A stretch of DNA of 64,000 nt from Aquimonas voraii (GTDB taxonomy: Bacteria > Pseudomonadota > Gammaproteobacteria > Xanthomonadales > Xanthomonadaceae), in NCBI RefSeq assembly GCF_900101825.1, contig NZ_FNAG01000004.1, forward strand, positions 62,001-126,000, written 5' to 3'. This document shows positions 26,991 through 37,707 of this stretch, one piece after another (position 1 is the stretch's first letter; each line of letters begins with the position of its first letter). The notes under the pieces are model-generated. The model saw nothing but the letters and a program-made list of their open reading frames with translations. It did not search any database and was not told the origin of the DNA. The position numbers and the translations under genes were made by a program.

Positions 26991-27797
26991 GTGATCGATC
27001 CGCGCATCGGCCAGCCCTTGGAACGCGCGATCGACGCGCAGGCGCGGGCTTCGGTGCGGCTCGACGCCGACTGGCCCGTGCCTGCCCGCGTGCGTGGCTT
27101 CTGCAGCCTGCGGCGCGGGCTGAACGTTGGTGTGTCCAAGCCGCCGTTCGACACCTTCAACCTGGGCGCGCACTGCGGCGATGAGCCGCAGGCGGTGGCC
27201 ACCAATCGCGCGGCCCTGGGCTGGGCCGGCGCCTTGCCCTCGGCGCCCTGCTGGCTGCGGCAGGTGCACGGCACGCGGGTCTGGCGTTTCGAGACACCGA
27301 GTGCCGTCGAGATCGAAGCCGATGCCGCGGTGACTTCGACCCCCGGCGTGGTGCTGGCCGTGCTCACCGCCGACTGCCTGCCCGTGCTGTTCGCGGCACG
27401 AGACGGGAGCGAAGTGGCTGCTGCGCACGCCGGCTGGCGCGGGCTGTGCGCGGGCGTGCTGGAAAACACGGTGGCGGCGATGCGCAGCGCGCCGGTCGAT
27501 GTGATCGCCTGGCTCGGTCCGGCCGCCGGTCCCGAGGCCTACGAGGTTGGCGATGAGGTGCGCACGGCCTTCGTGGCGCGCGATGCCGCGGCGGCCTCCG
27601 CCTTCGTCGCGACGCGCCCGGGGCACTGGCTCTGCGATCTGTATTCGCTGGCGCGGCTGCGGCTCGCTGCCGTCGGCGTGACGGCGATCCACGGCGGCGG
27701 CCGCTGCACGATCAGCGAGCCCGACCGGTTTTTCTCGCACCGCCGCGATGGCCGCAGTGGGCGCATGGCCAGCCTGGTGTGGGTCGAGCCTGCCTAG
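26991..27797 (+). CDS. pgeF: Peptidoglycan editing factor PgeF (YfiH, laccase domain)
   Basis: A 268-residue protein of the multi-copper polyphenol oxidase/YfiH family. The metal ligands appear in QVHGTRV, LTADCLPVLF and AAAHAGWRGL. WLGPAAGPEAYEVGDEV and the ending GGRCTISEPDRFFSHRRDGRSGRMASLVW are family signatures. In E. coli PgeF removes mis-incorporated L-serine from muropeptide precursors. The GTG at 26991 follows the rluD stop by seven bases, so the two are translated from one message. Confidence 0.93.
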   Translation: MIDPRIGQPLERAIDAQARASVRLDADWPVPARVRGFCSLRRGLNVGVSKPPFDTFNLGAHCGDEPQAVATNRAALGWAGALPSAPCWLRQVHGTRVWRFETPSAVEIEADAAVTSTPGVVLAVLTADCLPVLFAARDGSEVAAAHAGWRGLCAGVLENTVAAMRSAPVDVIAWLGPAAGPEAYEVGDEVRTAFVARDAAAASAFVATRPGHWLCDLYSLARLRLAAVGVTAIHGGGRCTISEPDRFFSHRRDGRSGRMASLVWVEPA

Positions 27798-27920
27798 GCC
27801 GCGAGCCACCCATCCGTGCGCGCTGGGTGCCTCATCGATCTCAGCTCAGGCGCACCACGGGCGAATCCAAAGATGGCGCGCGACGCTGCTGCTTGAACGC
27901 GCGGAGTGCGTCGATTCGCT

Positions 27921-27945
27921 TAGGCTGGGCCCCGGCCCACCAGGG
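27921..27945 (+). repeat. CATAGGGTGGGCC-type palindromic repeat, copy 7
   Basis: TAGGCTGGGCCCCGGCCCAC followed by CAGGG is a slightly diverged single copy in the 190-base gap between pgeF and the convergent hydrolase gene. Confidence 0.6.
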
Positions 27946-27988
27946 CCTCGAACCTGCTGCGGTCTGCCGACCCCCCGCGTGACTCCGA

Positions 27989-28630
27989 TCAGCCCCGGCG
28001 CTCGAACCGACCTTCGCGCAGGAAGCGTGCCGTCTGCTGCGCCACCCCTCGCGAGTAGATCAGCCCGGTATGGCTGGTGCGCACTTCCAGGTGATCGATC
28101 AGGCCGGGCGCCCGCGTTTCCGCGACCGTCACCGTGCCGTCGTGCGCGCCCTCGAAACGTCCGAACCAGTGGCCCAGCCCCAGGGGCATGGTGCCAGCGA
28201 TCACACCGACCTCGAAGCCCTCGGGCAGGGGCAGCACGCCCGCGCGCAGCAGGTGCACGGCGCGGCCGAGCACGCGGCCCAGCGGTCCGCGTGCGGCGAC
28301 GCCGGCGGCCGTGCTGCTGCCGGCCAGCGGTGAGCCGAGGCAGAGGATCCGCCCGATCGGCAGTTCGGGATGCGCGCGCGCGCACTCCACCGAAAGCAGT
28401 CCGCCCATGCTGTGGCCGACCAGGTGGATCGGACCTTCGCCTGGCCAGTCGCGGATGCGTCGCTCAAGTCGCGCCAGGTGCTCGCGCGGGCTCGCGAACA
28501 CCGAGCGGTAGTCGAAGCATTCCGCGTCGAAGCCCGCTGCGCGCAGGCGCGCGCGCAGCGGCAGCAGGGTGATTCCACGCAGCCACAGCCCGTGCAGCAG
28601 CAGCACGCGCGGGCGCGGTGCCTCGGTCAT
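27989..28630 (-). CDS. Alpha/beta hydrolase (lipase/esterase-like)
   Basis: A 213-residue cytoplasmic protein with the alpha/beta-hydrolase start VLLLHGLWLRG (oxyanion HG), nucleophile elbow VGHSMGGL, an acid candidate in AHDGTVTV and the catalytic His in TSHTGLIYS. This pattern resembles small PGAP1/lipase-like hydrolases. No signal peptide is visible. Substrate unknown. It is translated six bases after aspS and is probably co-transcribed with it. Confidence 0.88.
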   Translation of the reverse strand: MTEAPRPRVLLLHGLWLRGITLLPLRARLRAAGFDAECFDYRSVFASPREHLARLERRIRDWPGEGPIHLVGHSMGGLLSVECARAHPELPIGRILCLGSPLAGSSTAAGVAARGPLGRVLGRAVHLLRAGVLPLPEGFEVGVIAGTMPLGLGHWFGRFEGAHDGTVTVAETRAPGLIDHLEVRTSHTGLIYSRGVAQQTARFLREGRFERRG

Positions 28631-28636
28631 CGTCGA

Positions 28637-30397
<1,761 letters not shown>

Positions 30398-30577
30398 GGC
30401 AGCTCCGGGGCGCCGCGGCGGGCGCGGACGCAATCAACAGGGAAAGAGAGGAGGCGCGGCTGCCGGCCTGCAGCCGGTCTCGCGGGCCGCATAGCGTAGG
30501 CCCGCGGACCGCCTGCGGCAATGCGGCATCCCGGCTATTCTCGCCGGCTTTCGCCTGGCCCAGGAACCTGTCGCCGC

Positions 30578-32059
30578 ATGAGCACCCCCCAGCTGGAAGC
30601 TGCCCTGAACCTTCACCGCGCCGGACGCCTCGACGAGGCCGAGCAGGCGTATCGGGCCCTGCTGCCGACCCAGCCGGCCAGCGCCGGGCGTCTGCTTGGC
30701 GTGCTGCTTCTGCAGCGCGAGCGCTGGACCGAGGCCGCCGCTGTGCTGGCGCCGCTGTCGCAGGCCGAGCCGCGCGACGCCGAGCTGGCGGTGAACGCCT
30801 CGCTGGCCCTGCGCCGCAGCGGTCAGGTCGAGCCCGCCCTGCTGGCCGCGCGTTGCGCCACGGCGTCCGATCCACAGCGGATGTCGGCCTGGAATGCGCT
30901 GGGCTTGGCGGCGATGGAGAGCGCCGCCTTCGATGAGGCGCTGGCTGCCTTTGAAAGCGGTTTGAAGCTCAGCCCAGGGCATCCGGCCCTGTGCCTGCAC
31001 CGCGCCCAGTGCCTGCGCCGACTGGGGCGCTACCACGAGGCCGGACAGGCCTTCTTTGAACTGCTGCAGGCCGACCCGACCCTGCTGGAGGGCTGGCGCG
31101 GGCTGGCGATGGTGAACGCCGCCCTCGGCAGCCACGACCTCGCGCTGGAATGCCGGACGCGCGCGCTGTCGCTGCAGCCCGCCGATCCCGAACTGCGGCT
31201 CGAACACGCCATCGCCCAGTTGCTGCACGAGCAGGTGGAAGCCGCGGTGCGCTCGATCGAGGCCCTGATCGCCGATGGCCACGACGATGCCCAGACCTGG
31301 GCCTGGTTGGGCCGCGCCCAGCTCAAGCGCGGCGAGCGCGAGGCTGCGCGCGCCGCCTTCGTGGAAGCGCAGAAGCGCGACCCGCAGGACCAGGTCGCGG
31401 CGCACTTCCTCGCTGCGCTCACCGGCGAGCTGCCGAGCGGCGTCGAGAGCGACTACATCCGTCGCCTGTTCGATGACTTCGCCGGCCATTTCGAGAGCAC
31501 CCTGGTCGGCAAGTTGGGCTATGCGACGCCGGCGCGCCTCGCCGCCTTCATTCGCGAGCACGCTGGCGACCGCTTCGCGAGCGTGCTCGACCTCGGCTGC
31601 GGCACGGGCCTCATGGCCGTCGAACTGGCGGCCGAGGGCCGCGTCATCGATGGCGTCGACCTGTCCACGCGCATGCTCGATGTGGCGCGCGACAAGGGCC
31701 TCTATCGCTCGCTGTACGCGTCCGAAGTGCTGGAGTTCCTGCGCGGGCTCGACCAGCGCTGGGATCTGATCGCCGCCGCCGACGTGTTCGTCTACATCGC
31801 TGAACTTGCGCCGGTGTTCGCGGCAGCCTTCGAGCGCCTGCCCCCCGGCGGGGTGCTCGCCTTCTCGATCGAGCGCAGCGCCAGCGATGCCACCGAGCTG
31901 CCGGCCGAGACCGGCCGCTACCGTCATGCGCCGCAGGCCCTGCGCGCGCAGCTGGCGGCCTGCGGCTTCATCGACATCGCCGAGCAGCCGTCCGAGATAC
32001 GGCTGGAGAAGGGTGAGCCGGTGGCGGGCGTGCTTCTGCTGGCCAAGCGGCCACGCTGA
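30578..32059 (+). CDS. TPR-repeat protein fused to a SAM-dependent methyltransferase
   Basis: A 493-residue cytoplasmic protein. Residues 1-290 are about eight tetratricopeptide repeats (HRAGRLDEAEQAYRALL, ALGLAAMESAAFDEALAAFESGL, WLGRAQLKRGEREAARAAFVEA). The linker SDYIRRLFDDFAGHFESTLVGKLGY is followed by a class I methyltransferase with motif I VLDLGCGTGLMAVEL (from 336), the acidic GVDLSTRMLDVAR and DLIAAADVFVYIAEL. Such TPR-methyltransferases are widespread and mostly uncharacterised. The TPR array likely recruits the substrate. It is divergent from aspS. Confidence 0.87.
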   Translation: MSTPQLEAALNLHRAGRLDEAEQAYRALLPTQPASAGRLLGVLLLQRERWTEAAAVLAPLSQAEPRDAELAVNASLALRRSGQVEPALLAARCATASDPQRMSAWNALGLAAMESAAFDEALAAFESGLKLSPGHPALCLHRAQCLRRLGRYHEAGQAFFELLQADPTLLEGWRGLAMVNAALGSHDLALECRTRALSLQPADPELRLEHAIAQLLHEQVEAAVRSIEALIADGHDDAQTWAWLGRAQLKRGEREAARAAFVEAQKRDPQDQVAAHFLAALTGELPSGVESDYIRRLFDDFAGHFESTLVGKLGYATPARLAAFIREHAGDRFASVLDLGCGTGLMAVELAAEGRVIDGVDLSTRMLDVARDKGLYRSLYASEVLEFLRGLDQRWDLIAAADVFVYIAELAPVFAAAFERLPPGGVLAFSIERSASDATELPAETGRYRHAPQALRAQLAACGFIDIAEQPSEIRLEKGEPVAGVLLLAKRPR

Positions 32060-32192
32060 AGCCGACGCGCACCGGCGCGTTCGAGTGGCGAGGCCTGTGT
32101 TGATGTTGCAGGGCCGCTCTTCGCGGCGCAGGCCCAGCCAAGGCGAGGTGTGTGCGCGGGGGCGAGCCTGCCGCGAGACATCGACGACGCGA

Positions 32193-32900
32193 TCAGCTCT
32201 CCACGATCCTCGCGCCATCACCTTCCAGCGGCGGGTGGCCCCAGGGCGTGGGCGGAAGGTCGACGGGCGTGCTCAGGTCGAACTCGACCTGGAACAGGCG
32301 GCCGCCGGGTCGCGACAGTTCATACAGGTAACGCTTGCCGGGCTCGATCTCGATCGCCCAGGTATTGGTCGTCGAAACCGAGCGGCCCTGCGCATTGAAC
32401 AGGTCGATGCTGAACGGGTCGACCGGGAACTCCTGGCGCTGCGCCGTGCCTTCGCCGGCGGTGTCGCCGCCGTACTGGGTGAGCACATCCTCGCTGCCGT
32501 CGGCATGGCGATGGTCGTGCTTGAGGCGCAGGCCGGTGTCGGTGCGGGTGATGACCCAGGTGCGCGAATGGTCGTCGCCCACATGGAAGGGCAGCTTGAC
32601 CTCGGTGTCGCCGCACTCGCGTACATGCATCACCAGCGCCTTGCCCGCGAAGGGATCGTTCGGCTCGGCCGGTACGTTGGCGACGATGCGGCCGGCGAAG
32701 GCTTGGCCGCAGTGCTGGCGCAGGGCATCGAGAAAGACATCGGGCGCGGCACGCACGACCTGCGCGACCGGCGCTTCCGCTGCGACCGGCCCGGAGGCAG
32801 CGGGTGGCGGCGATGCTTCGGTGCTGGCGGGTGGGGCATCGCCGCCGCAGGCAGTGAGCAGACACAGGGCGGGCAGCAGGGCCAGGCACGGAAGCTTCAT
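32193..32900 (-). CDS. Putative lipoprotein, unknown function
   Basis: A 235-residue exported protein with signal peptide and lipobox LLTACGG (Cys18), then a Pro/Ala/Ser-rich linker (residues 22-46). The folded part begins VFLDALRQHCGQAFAGRIVANVPAE and contains LHDHRHADG-like and WGHPPLEGD motifs. The second Cys pair member is in RECGD. I do not recognise the family with certainty, although homologues annotated as hypothetical lipoproteins seem likely in related species. GAGGA lies at ribosome-site distance before the ATG. Confidence 0.7.
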   Translation of the reverse strand: MKLPCLALLPALCLLTACGGDAPPASTEASPPPAASGPVAAEAPVAQVVRAAPDVFLDALRQHCGQAFAGRIVANVPAEPNDPFAGKALVMHVRECGDTEVKLPFHVGDDHSRTWVITRTDTGLRLKHDHRHADGSEDVLTQYGGDTAGEGTAQRQEFPVDPFSIDLFNAQGRSVSTTNTWAIEIEPGKRYLYELSRPGGRLFQVEFDLSTPVDLPPTPWGHPPLEGDGARIVES

Positions 32901-33035
32901 CGTTGAGGTCCTCGGAAGGTGGCAGGCGCGGGACCGTAGCAGAGCGCCGCGACCCGCGCATCGTCACATTCGTTCAGGCCAAGCGCTGCCTGCACTTCGG
33001 CGCTAGCATGCGCCACCGCCATCGGAGTTGCCCTC

Positions 33036-33971
33036 ATGCGCCTTCCCGTCCGTCCGGCTGTTCTGCTCGGCCTGCTCCTGCTGTGTCTGCTGCCGGCATT
33101 CGCGCAGGCCCAGGCCACCCGCACCTGGGTCTCCGGCGTGGGCGACGACGCCAACCCCTGCAGCCGTACCGCGCCTTGCCGTACCTTCGCCGGCGCGATC
33201 GGCAAAACGGCTGCGGGCGGCCTGATCTCGGTGCTCGATCCGGGCGCCTACGGCACGGTGACCATCACCAAGGCGATGACCATCGAATCGGAGGGCGACA
33301 TCGCCGGCGTGCTGTTTTCGGGCAGCAATGGCATCGTCATCAACGCAGGCGCCAATGACGTCGTCAGCCTGCGCGGGCTCAGCCTCAACGGCGCCGGCAC
33401 GGGCCTCAGCGGCGTCCGTTTCCTCGCGGGCAAGGCGCTGATCATCGAAGACCTGAGCATCGAGTCGATGACCACCCACGGGGTGGACTTCCAGCCTGCG
33501 GGCCCCGCCAGTCTGGTGATGCGCAAGGTGCAGATCCGTAGCGTCGGCGGCACCGCCGGCGCGGACGCGGCCGTGCACATCAAGCCGGGTGTCGCGGGCT
33601 CGGCTGCGATCCAGCTGGAGCGCCTGCAGATCGCCGAGGCCGAGGTCGGCCTGCTGCTGCAGGGGCCGGTCAGCGGCGATGTGCGCGACTCGACGATCCA
33701 GGGCGCTGCCTTCTACGGCGTGCACGCGCTCGCCAGCGCCGCGGCCGCCGTCGATCTGCACATCGGCAACTGCAGCGTGATCGACAGCGCGGAGGCCGGC
33801 GTGCGCGTGGAAGGCGTCGGCGGCGTGCTGCGGCTTTCGGGCAGCACGGTGACCGGCAATGCGCTGGGCCTGCAATCGGTGGCGGGTGGACAGCTGCTTT
33901 CCTACGGCGACAACCGGGTCAGCGGCAACCTGAGCAATGGCGCGCCGACCGGCACACTGGGCCGGCTGTAA
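33036..33971 (+). CDS. Secreted right-handed beta-helix protein
   Basis: A 311-residue protein with signal peptide ending AQAQA. After a conserved opening (TRTWVSGVGDDANPCSRTAP, with CRTF) come repeating short strands of the parallel beta-helix type (GIVINAGANDVVSLRGLSLNG, ALIIEDLSIESMTTHGV, SVIDSAEAGVRVEGVGG). This opening recurs in a secreted beta-helix family of proteobacteria. No catalytic pectate-lyase residues were recognised, so a surface or matrix-binding role is possible but unproven. GGAG precedes the ATG. Its TAA stop shares one base with the next start (TAATG), indicating coupling. Confidence 0.75.
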   Translation: MRLPVRPAVLLGLLLLCLLPAFAQAQATRTWVSGVGDDANPCSRTAPCRTFAGAIGKTAAGGLISVLDPGAYGTVTITKAMTIESEGDIAGVLFSGSNGIVINAGANDVVSLRGLSLNGAGTGLSGVRFLAGKALIIEDLSIESMTTHGVDFQPAGPASLVMRKVQIRSVGGTAGADAAVHIKPGVAGSAAIQLERLQIAEAEVGLLLQGPVSGDVRDSTIQGAAFYGVHALASAAAAVDLHIGNCSVIDSAEAGVRVEGVGGVLRLSGSTVTGNALGLQSVAGGQLLSYGDNRVSGNLSNGAPTGTLGRL

Positions 33972-34738
33972 TGCGTGTCAGCGGATCGTGCGTGCGCGTC
34001 TTCCGCGGTATCGCTTGCGGCTGGCTGCTGGCGTGTGCGCCCGCACTGGCGCAGCAGGTGGTGACCCCCGGCTTTGGCGGCTGCGGCAGTTTCGATGAGG
34101 AGCGACGCCTCGAGTTCACCCTCGCCGCGCCGGTCAGCGCGGGTCAGACGCTGAGCCTCGCGCTTGCGGTGGGGCCGGGCCTGGTCAGTGGGCTGAGCCT
34201 GGGCGACAGCCGCGGCAATGTCTATCTGCCCTTGGCGGCCAGCCGTGGCCGCGAGCACGATGCGGCCGCTCTGGTCTGGGCCGGTCGCCTACAGCAGGGG
34301 CTGAGCGCGGGCGATCGCCTGCAGCTGCGTCTGGACAGCCTCGTCACCGACACCCGGGCCTGCGTGCTGGCCTTGGGCTATGGCGATCTGCTGGCTGTGC
34401 CGGGAAGCCTGCGTGCGGCAAACGCCGCGCACGGACAGGACGCGCAGCCGAGCCTCGGCCTTGTGAACATGACGCCTGCCGTGGCCCAGGCCGCGCTGGC
34501 GGTGTTCGCCTTCGAGTCGAGCCCGGGCGCGTTGACGGCGGCCGGCGATCTCGCCGTGCTGGGACCGATCTGCGCCAGCGGTGGGACGCCCTGCCTTGCG
34601 CTGGCGCATGCGCAGGGCGATACCGGCAGTGCGATCGCTCCGAGCCTGGTGCTCACCGCAGCGCAGGCCGTGGGCTGGCAGGGCGCCGCGGTGGTGCTGC
34701 CACGCGCCAGCTTGTTCCGCGACGGCTTCGAATCCTAG
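33971..34738 (+). CDS. Secreted protein of unknown function with DGFES tail
   Basis: A 255-residue protein with signal peptide (GWLLACAPALAQQ) and a beta-rich mature region with alternating Gly/Ala/Leu segments (GQTLSLALAVGPGLVSGLSLGDSRGNVY). Cys residues in GGCGSF, RACVL, ICASG and PCLAL may pair. It ends RASLFRDGFES. From memory, short endings of the form (L/I)F-x-DGFE close many secreted proteins in this bacterial order and could be a sorting signal, but I know of no experimental proof. It is coupled to the beta-helix gene, so the pair probably acts together outside the cell. Confidence 0.6.
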   Translation: MRVSGSCVRVFRGIACGWLLACAPALAQQVVTPGFGGCGSFDEERRLEFTLAAPVSAGQTLSLALAVGPGLVSGLSLGDSRGNVYLPLAASRGREHDAAALVWAGRLQQGLSAGDRLQLRLDSLVTDTRACVLALGYGDLLAVPGSLRAANAAHGQDAQPSLGLVNMTPAVAQAALAVFAFESSPGALTAAGDLAVLGPICASGGTPCLALAHAQGDTGSAIAPSLVLTAAQAVGWQGAAVVLPRASLFRDGFES

Positions 34739-34746
34739 GGCACCAA

Positions 34747-34772
34747 GGATCAAGTCCCTCCTGGCCTTGATC
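34747..34772. terminator. Possible terminator hairpin between convergent genes
   Basis: GATCAAG and CTTGATC enclose an 11-base loop. A second small hairpin, GTCCGG-loop-CCGGAC, follows at about 34786-34804. They separate the DGFES protein gene from the convergent piuC gene. No T-run is present. Confidence 0.35.
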
Positions 34773-34815
34773 AGTGGTCGCGAGTCCGGCACATGTCCGG
34801 ACGCGCTCTTACGCG

Positions 34816-35487
34816 TCACAGCTCCGCCCACTGCCTCAACAGGTTGTGATAGACGCCCGACAGCTGCACCAGCTCCGCGCTTTCGCCGTGGCGGCGGCGC
34901 AGGCCCTGGATGTTGAGATCGAGATCCAGCAGCAGGCGGCGCTGTTCGCCGCTGCGCACCAGGCTCTGCACCCAGAAGAACGAGGCGATGCGCTCGCCGC
35001 GGGTGACCGGCGCCACCCGATGCAGGGTCGTTGCCGGATACAGGATCATCGCGCCGGCGGCCAGCTTGATGCGCTGGGTGCCCTGGTAGTCCTCGATCAG
35101 CAGCTCGCCGCCCTCGTAGTCCTCGGGCGCATTCAGGAACAGCGTGCAGGAGAGGTCCGTGCGCAGCTTGTGCGACTCACCGCGGATGGCATTGTCGATG
35201 TGGTGGCCGAAGTCCATGCCTTCGCCGTAGCGGTTGAACAATGGCGGAAAAATGGCGTGGGGAAGCGCTGCGGCAATGAACAGCGGATGCGCCGAGAGCT
35301 TGCGCAGGATCAGCGCGCCCAGCACCTGGGCGGCCTCGCAGTCCTCGGGCAGCTGCTGGTTGCGCTTCACCTGGGCCGACTGGTGGCCGGCGGTGATGCG
35401 CCCATCCGCCCAGGGCGCGCGCGCAAGCTGCTCGCGGGCGAGGGTCAGTTCATCAGCGGTGAGCACGTCGGGGATGGGCAGCAGCAT
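34816..35487 (-). CDS. piuC: Fe(II)/2-oxoglutarate dioxygenase, PiuC/YbiX family
   Basis: A 223-residue PKHD-type hydroxylase with iron ligands in MDFGHHIDNA (HxD) and TLHRVAPVTRGERIASFFW (distal His, and Arg for 2-oxoglutarate). The family N-terminus MLLPIPDVLT supports the ATG at 35487. PiuC/YbiX is typically encoded beside Fiu/PiuA siderophore receptors and is iron-repressed, and here it follows such a receptor gene by 72 bases. The substrate is not known, with siderophore or receptor modification proposed for the family. Confidence 0.93.
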   Translation of the reverse strand: MLLPIPDVLTADELTLAREQLARAPWADGRITAGHQSAQVKRNQQLPEDCEAAQVLGALILRKLSAHPLFIAAALPHAIFPPLFNRYGEGMDFGHHIDNAIRGESHKLRTDLSCTLFLNAPEDYEGGELLIEDYQGTQRIKLAAGAMILYPATTLHRVAPVTRGERIASFFWVQSLVRSGEQRRLLLDLDLNIQGLRRRHGESAELVQLSGVYHNLLRQWAEL

Positions 35488-35559
35488 GGCGGCTCCGGCT
35501 TTTGTCGTAGGGAGGGGGCGCAGCACGCCGGGCACGTCCCCGGCGTGCTGCGCGGGGCA

Positions 35560-37707
35560 TCAGAGCGCGTAGCTGAAGCTCAGGCGCCAGCTGCGGCCTT
35601 CGCCCGGGGTGAGGAACACCGGGTGCGCGAACTCGAAGTACTCGGTGTCGGCGAGGTTGTAGGCGTTCAGAGCGATCCGCCACTGCTTGGCGCGATAGCC
35701 GGCGTAGGCATCCCAGCGCGTGTACGCCGGCACGGCCAGGGTGTTGGCCGTGTTGGCGAAGCGTTCGCCGACGTGGAAGGCACCGCCGCCCAGCTCAAAG
35801 CCCCGGCCGAACTCGTAGACCGTCCACAGGCTGGCGCTGCGCTTCGGCGCGTTCGAGGGTCGGTTGCCCTCGATCGGCAGCCCACCGTTGGTGAGGTTGG
35901 ATTCGACGATTTCCGGGTCCATCAGGGCCACACCGCCAAACACGTGCCACGCCTCGGTGATGGCACCGGAGATGCCGAGCTCCACGCCGCGGCTGCGCTG
36001 GCGACCGTCCAGGGTCTGCACGGCGGTATTGCTCGGGTCGACATCGCGGGCGTTGAACTTGTCGAGGGCGAACAGCGCCACATCGACCAGCAGGCGATCG
36101 CCGAAGGGCGTGTACTTGAAGCCGAGCTCGAGGTTGCGCGTCTCCTCCGGGTCGAGCTGGGCCGAGCTCTCGCTCAAGCCGAAGGTTTCTGCTGAGGGGT
36201 TGAAGGCGTTGGAAGCATTGGCATACCAGGCGGTCTTCTCGCTCGGCTGGTAGACCGCGCCCAGCGTGTAGGCAGTCATGTTGTCCTCGCGCTCGAGCAC
36301 CGCACCGGTGAGCTGGTTGCTGACCCGAGCCTCGAAGCGGTCGTGGCGCAGTCCGGCCAGCAGACGCCAGTGCTCGCTCAGCTTGAGGTTGTCCTGCAGA
36401 TAGAGCGCGCGAGTGTCGGTGGCCGTCTTGCTGTAGCCGGCCAGCGCGGCGCCCTCCAGCGAACTGGGCAGCGGCTCGGTGACGCGGACCGAGCCCGGGT
36501 TCAGCAGCGGCACCGGAGGTAGCGCGGGCAGGCCCGCGCGCGAGCGGTTGCTGAAGTCCTCCCGGCCGAATTCGAGGCCGAGCGCGAAGTCGTGGCTGAC
36601 CGCTCCCGTGTTCGCGCTGAAGACCAGATCGGTCTGGTTGTAGAGATTATTCTGGGTCGTTCCGGACAGCGAATGATTGCGGGTCACCAGCGTGCTCGCG
36701 TCCGGGTTGGCGACGGTGACCGCATTCGGCCGCACCATCCGATGCAGTCGCTCGACTTCGCTGAAGCTCAGGGTGTGGCGCAGCTCGGCGCCATTCGCAA
36801 AGCCGTGGCTCAGGGCCACGCGGCTGCTGAGGACGTCGAACTGGACGAAGGAGTCGCGGCCGAGGCCGTAGTGGTTGCCGCGCGGCACATCCACCGGCGT
36901 GCCCGACGGCGTGTGCCAGGGAATGCCGTAGTCGGACACGCCGTCTTCGGTCTGCCACAGCAGGTTGGCGTCCAGCCGCGTGGTTTCGCCAAGGCGCAGG
37001 CCCAGGCTGGGCGCCACGCCGCGACGCTCAAGGAACACCTCGTCGCGGAAGCTGTCGGCATCGTGATACAGCGCGGCCACGCGCAAGCCCGCGGCCTCGT
37101 TGACGCTCTCGTTCACATCAAGCACGGCGCGCTGCAGGCGGTTCGCGCCGAGACTGAGGTCGATGCGCTGGAAGTCCTCCGGCTGCGGGCGCTTCGAGGC
37201 GGTGTTGACCACGCCACCGGCGGCGCCGCGACCGAACTGCATGGCGGCGGCACCCTTCAGCACTTCGACCTGTTCGGTGGCAAAGGTGTCGCGGGCGTAC
37301 TGGCCGTTGTCGCGCACGCCGTCGAGGTAGATGTCGGTACGCCCGCCGAAGCCGCGCAGGCTGATGTTGTCGCCTCTGAACCCGCCTTCGCCCGAAGCCA
37401 GGGTAAGGCCGGCCACATTGCGCAAGGCATCGGCCAGGTTGATCGCGCCCTGGGTCTCGATCACCGCATTCGGCACCACGCTGACCGCGCGCGGGGCATC
37501 GCGCAGCGGCTCGGGCATCTTCAGGCCACCGGCCTCCGCGCGGTAGCGATCGGGCGCGCTGCCCTGCACGTCGACGCGGTCCAGCTGTTCAGCGTGGGCG
37601 CTGGCGCCGTCGGCGGTTTCGATAAGGACCGATTCGGCCTGGGCGGGAAGGGCAAACGCAGCGAGCAGCGCCGCATACAGCGGTGCACTGTGGGTGGAGG
37701 AGGGCAT
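35560..37707 (-). CDS. TonB-dependent siderophore receptor (Fiu/PiuA-like)
   Basis: A 715-residue outer-membrane receptor with signal peptide (APLYAALLAAFALPAQA). The plug domain has DAPRAVSVVPNAVIETQ, LADALRNVAGLTLASGEGG, ISLRGFGGRTDIYLDGVRD and VEVLKGAAAMQFGRGAAGGVVNT, then a 22-strand barrel ending WRLSFSYAL. The neighbouring piuC gene and the plug sequence point to catecholate-type ferric siderophores. The ATG at 37707 gives a clean signal peptide, while the frame runs open to 37839. A Fur-box-like sequence lies about 210 bases upstream. Confidence 0.92.
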   Translation of the reverse strand: MPSSTHSAPLYAALLAAFALPAQAESVLIETADGASAHAEQLDRVDVQGSAPDRYRAEAGGLKMPEPLRDAPRAVSVVPNAVIETQGAINLADALRNVAGLTLASGEGGFRGDNISLRGFGGRTDIYLDGVRDNGQYARDTFATEQVEVLKGAAAMQFGRGAAGGVVNTASKRPQPEDFQRIDLSLGANRLQRAVLDVNESVNEAAGLRVAALYHDADSFRDEVFLERRGVAPSLGLRLGETTRLDANLLWQTEDGVSDYGIPWHTPSGTPVDVPRGNHYGLGRDSFVQFDVLSSRVALSHGFANGAELRHTLSFSEVERLHRMVRPNAVTVANPDASTLVTRNHSLSGTTQNNLYNQTDLVFSANTGAVSHDFALGLEFGREDFSNRSRAGLPALPPVPLLNPGSVRVTEPLPSSLEGAALAGYSKTATDTRALYLQDNLKLSEHWRLLAGLRHDRFEARVSNQLTGAVLEREDNMTAYTLGAVYQPSEKTAWYANASNAFNPSAETFGLSESSAQLDPEETRNLELGFKYTPFGDRLLVDVALFALDKFNARDVDPSNTAVQTLDGRQRSRGVELGISGAITEAWHVFGGVALMDPEIVESNLTNGGLPIEGNRPSNAPKRSASLWTVYEFGRGFELGGGAFHVGERFANTANTLAVPAYTRWDAYAGYRAKQWRIALNAYNLADTEYFEFAHPVFLTPGEGRSWRLSFSYAL

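Noticed and set aside
34720-34736. GGCTTCGAATCC, similar to a tRNA T-loop
   Set aside because: It encodes the DGFES end of a protein gene. No acceptor stem or anticodon arm surrounds it.
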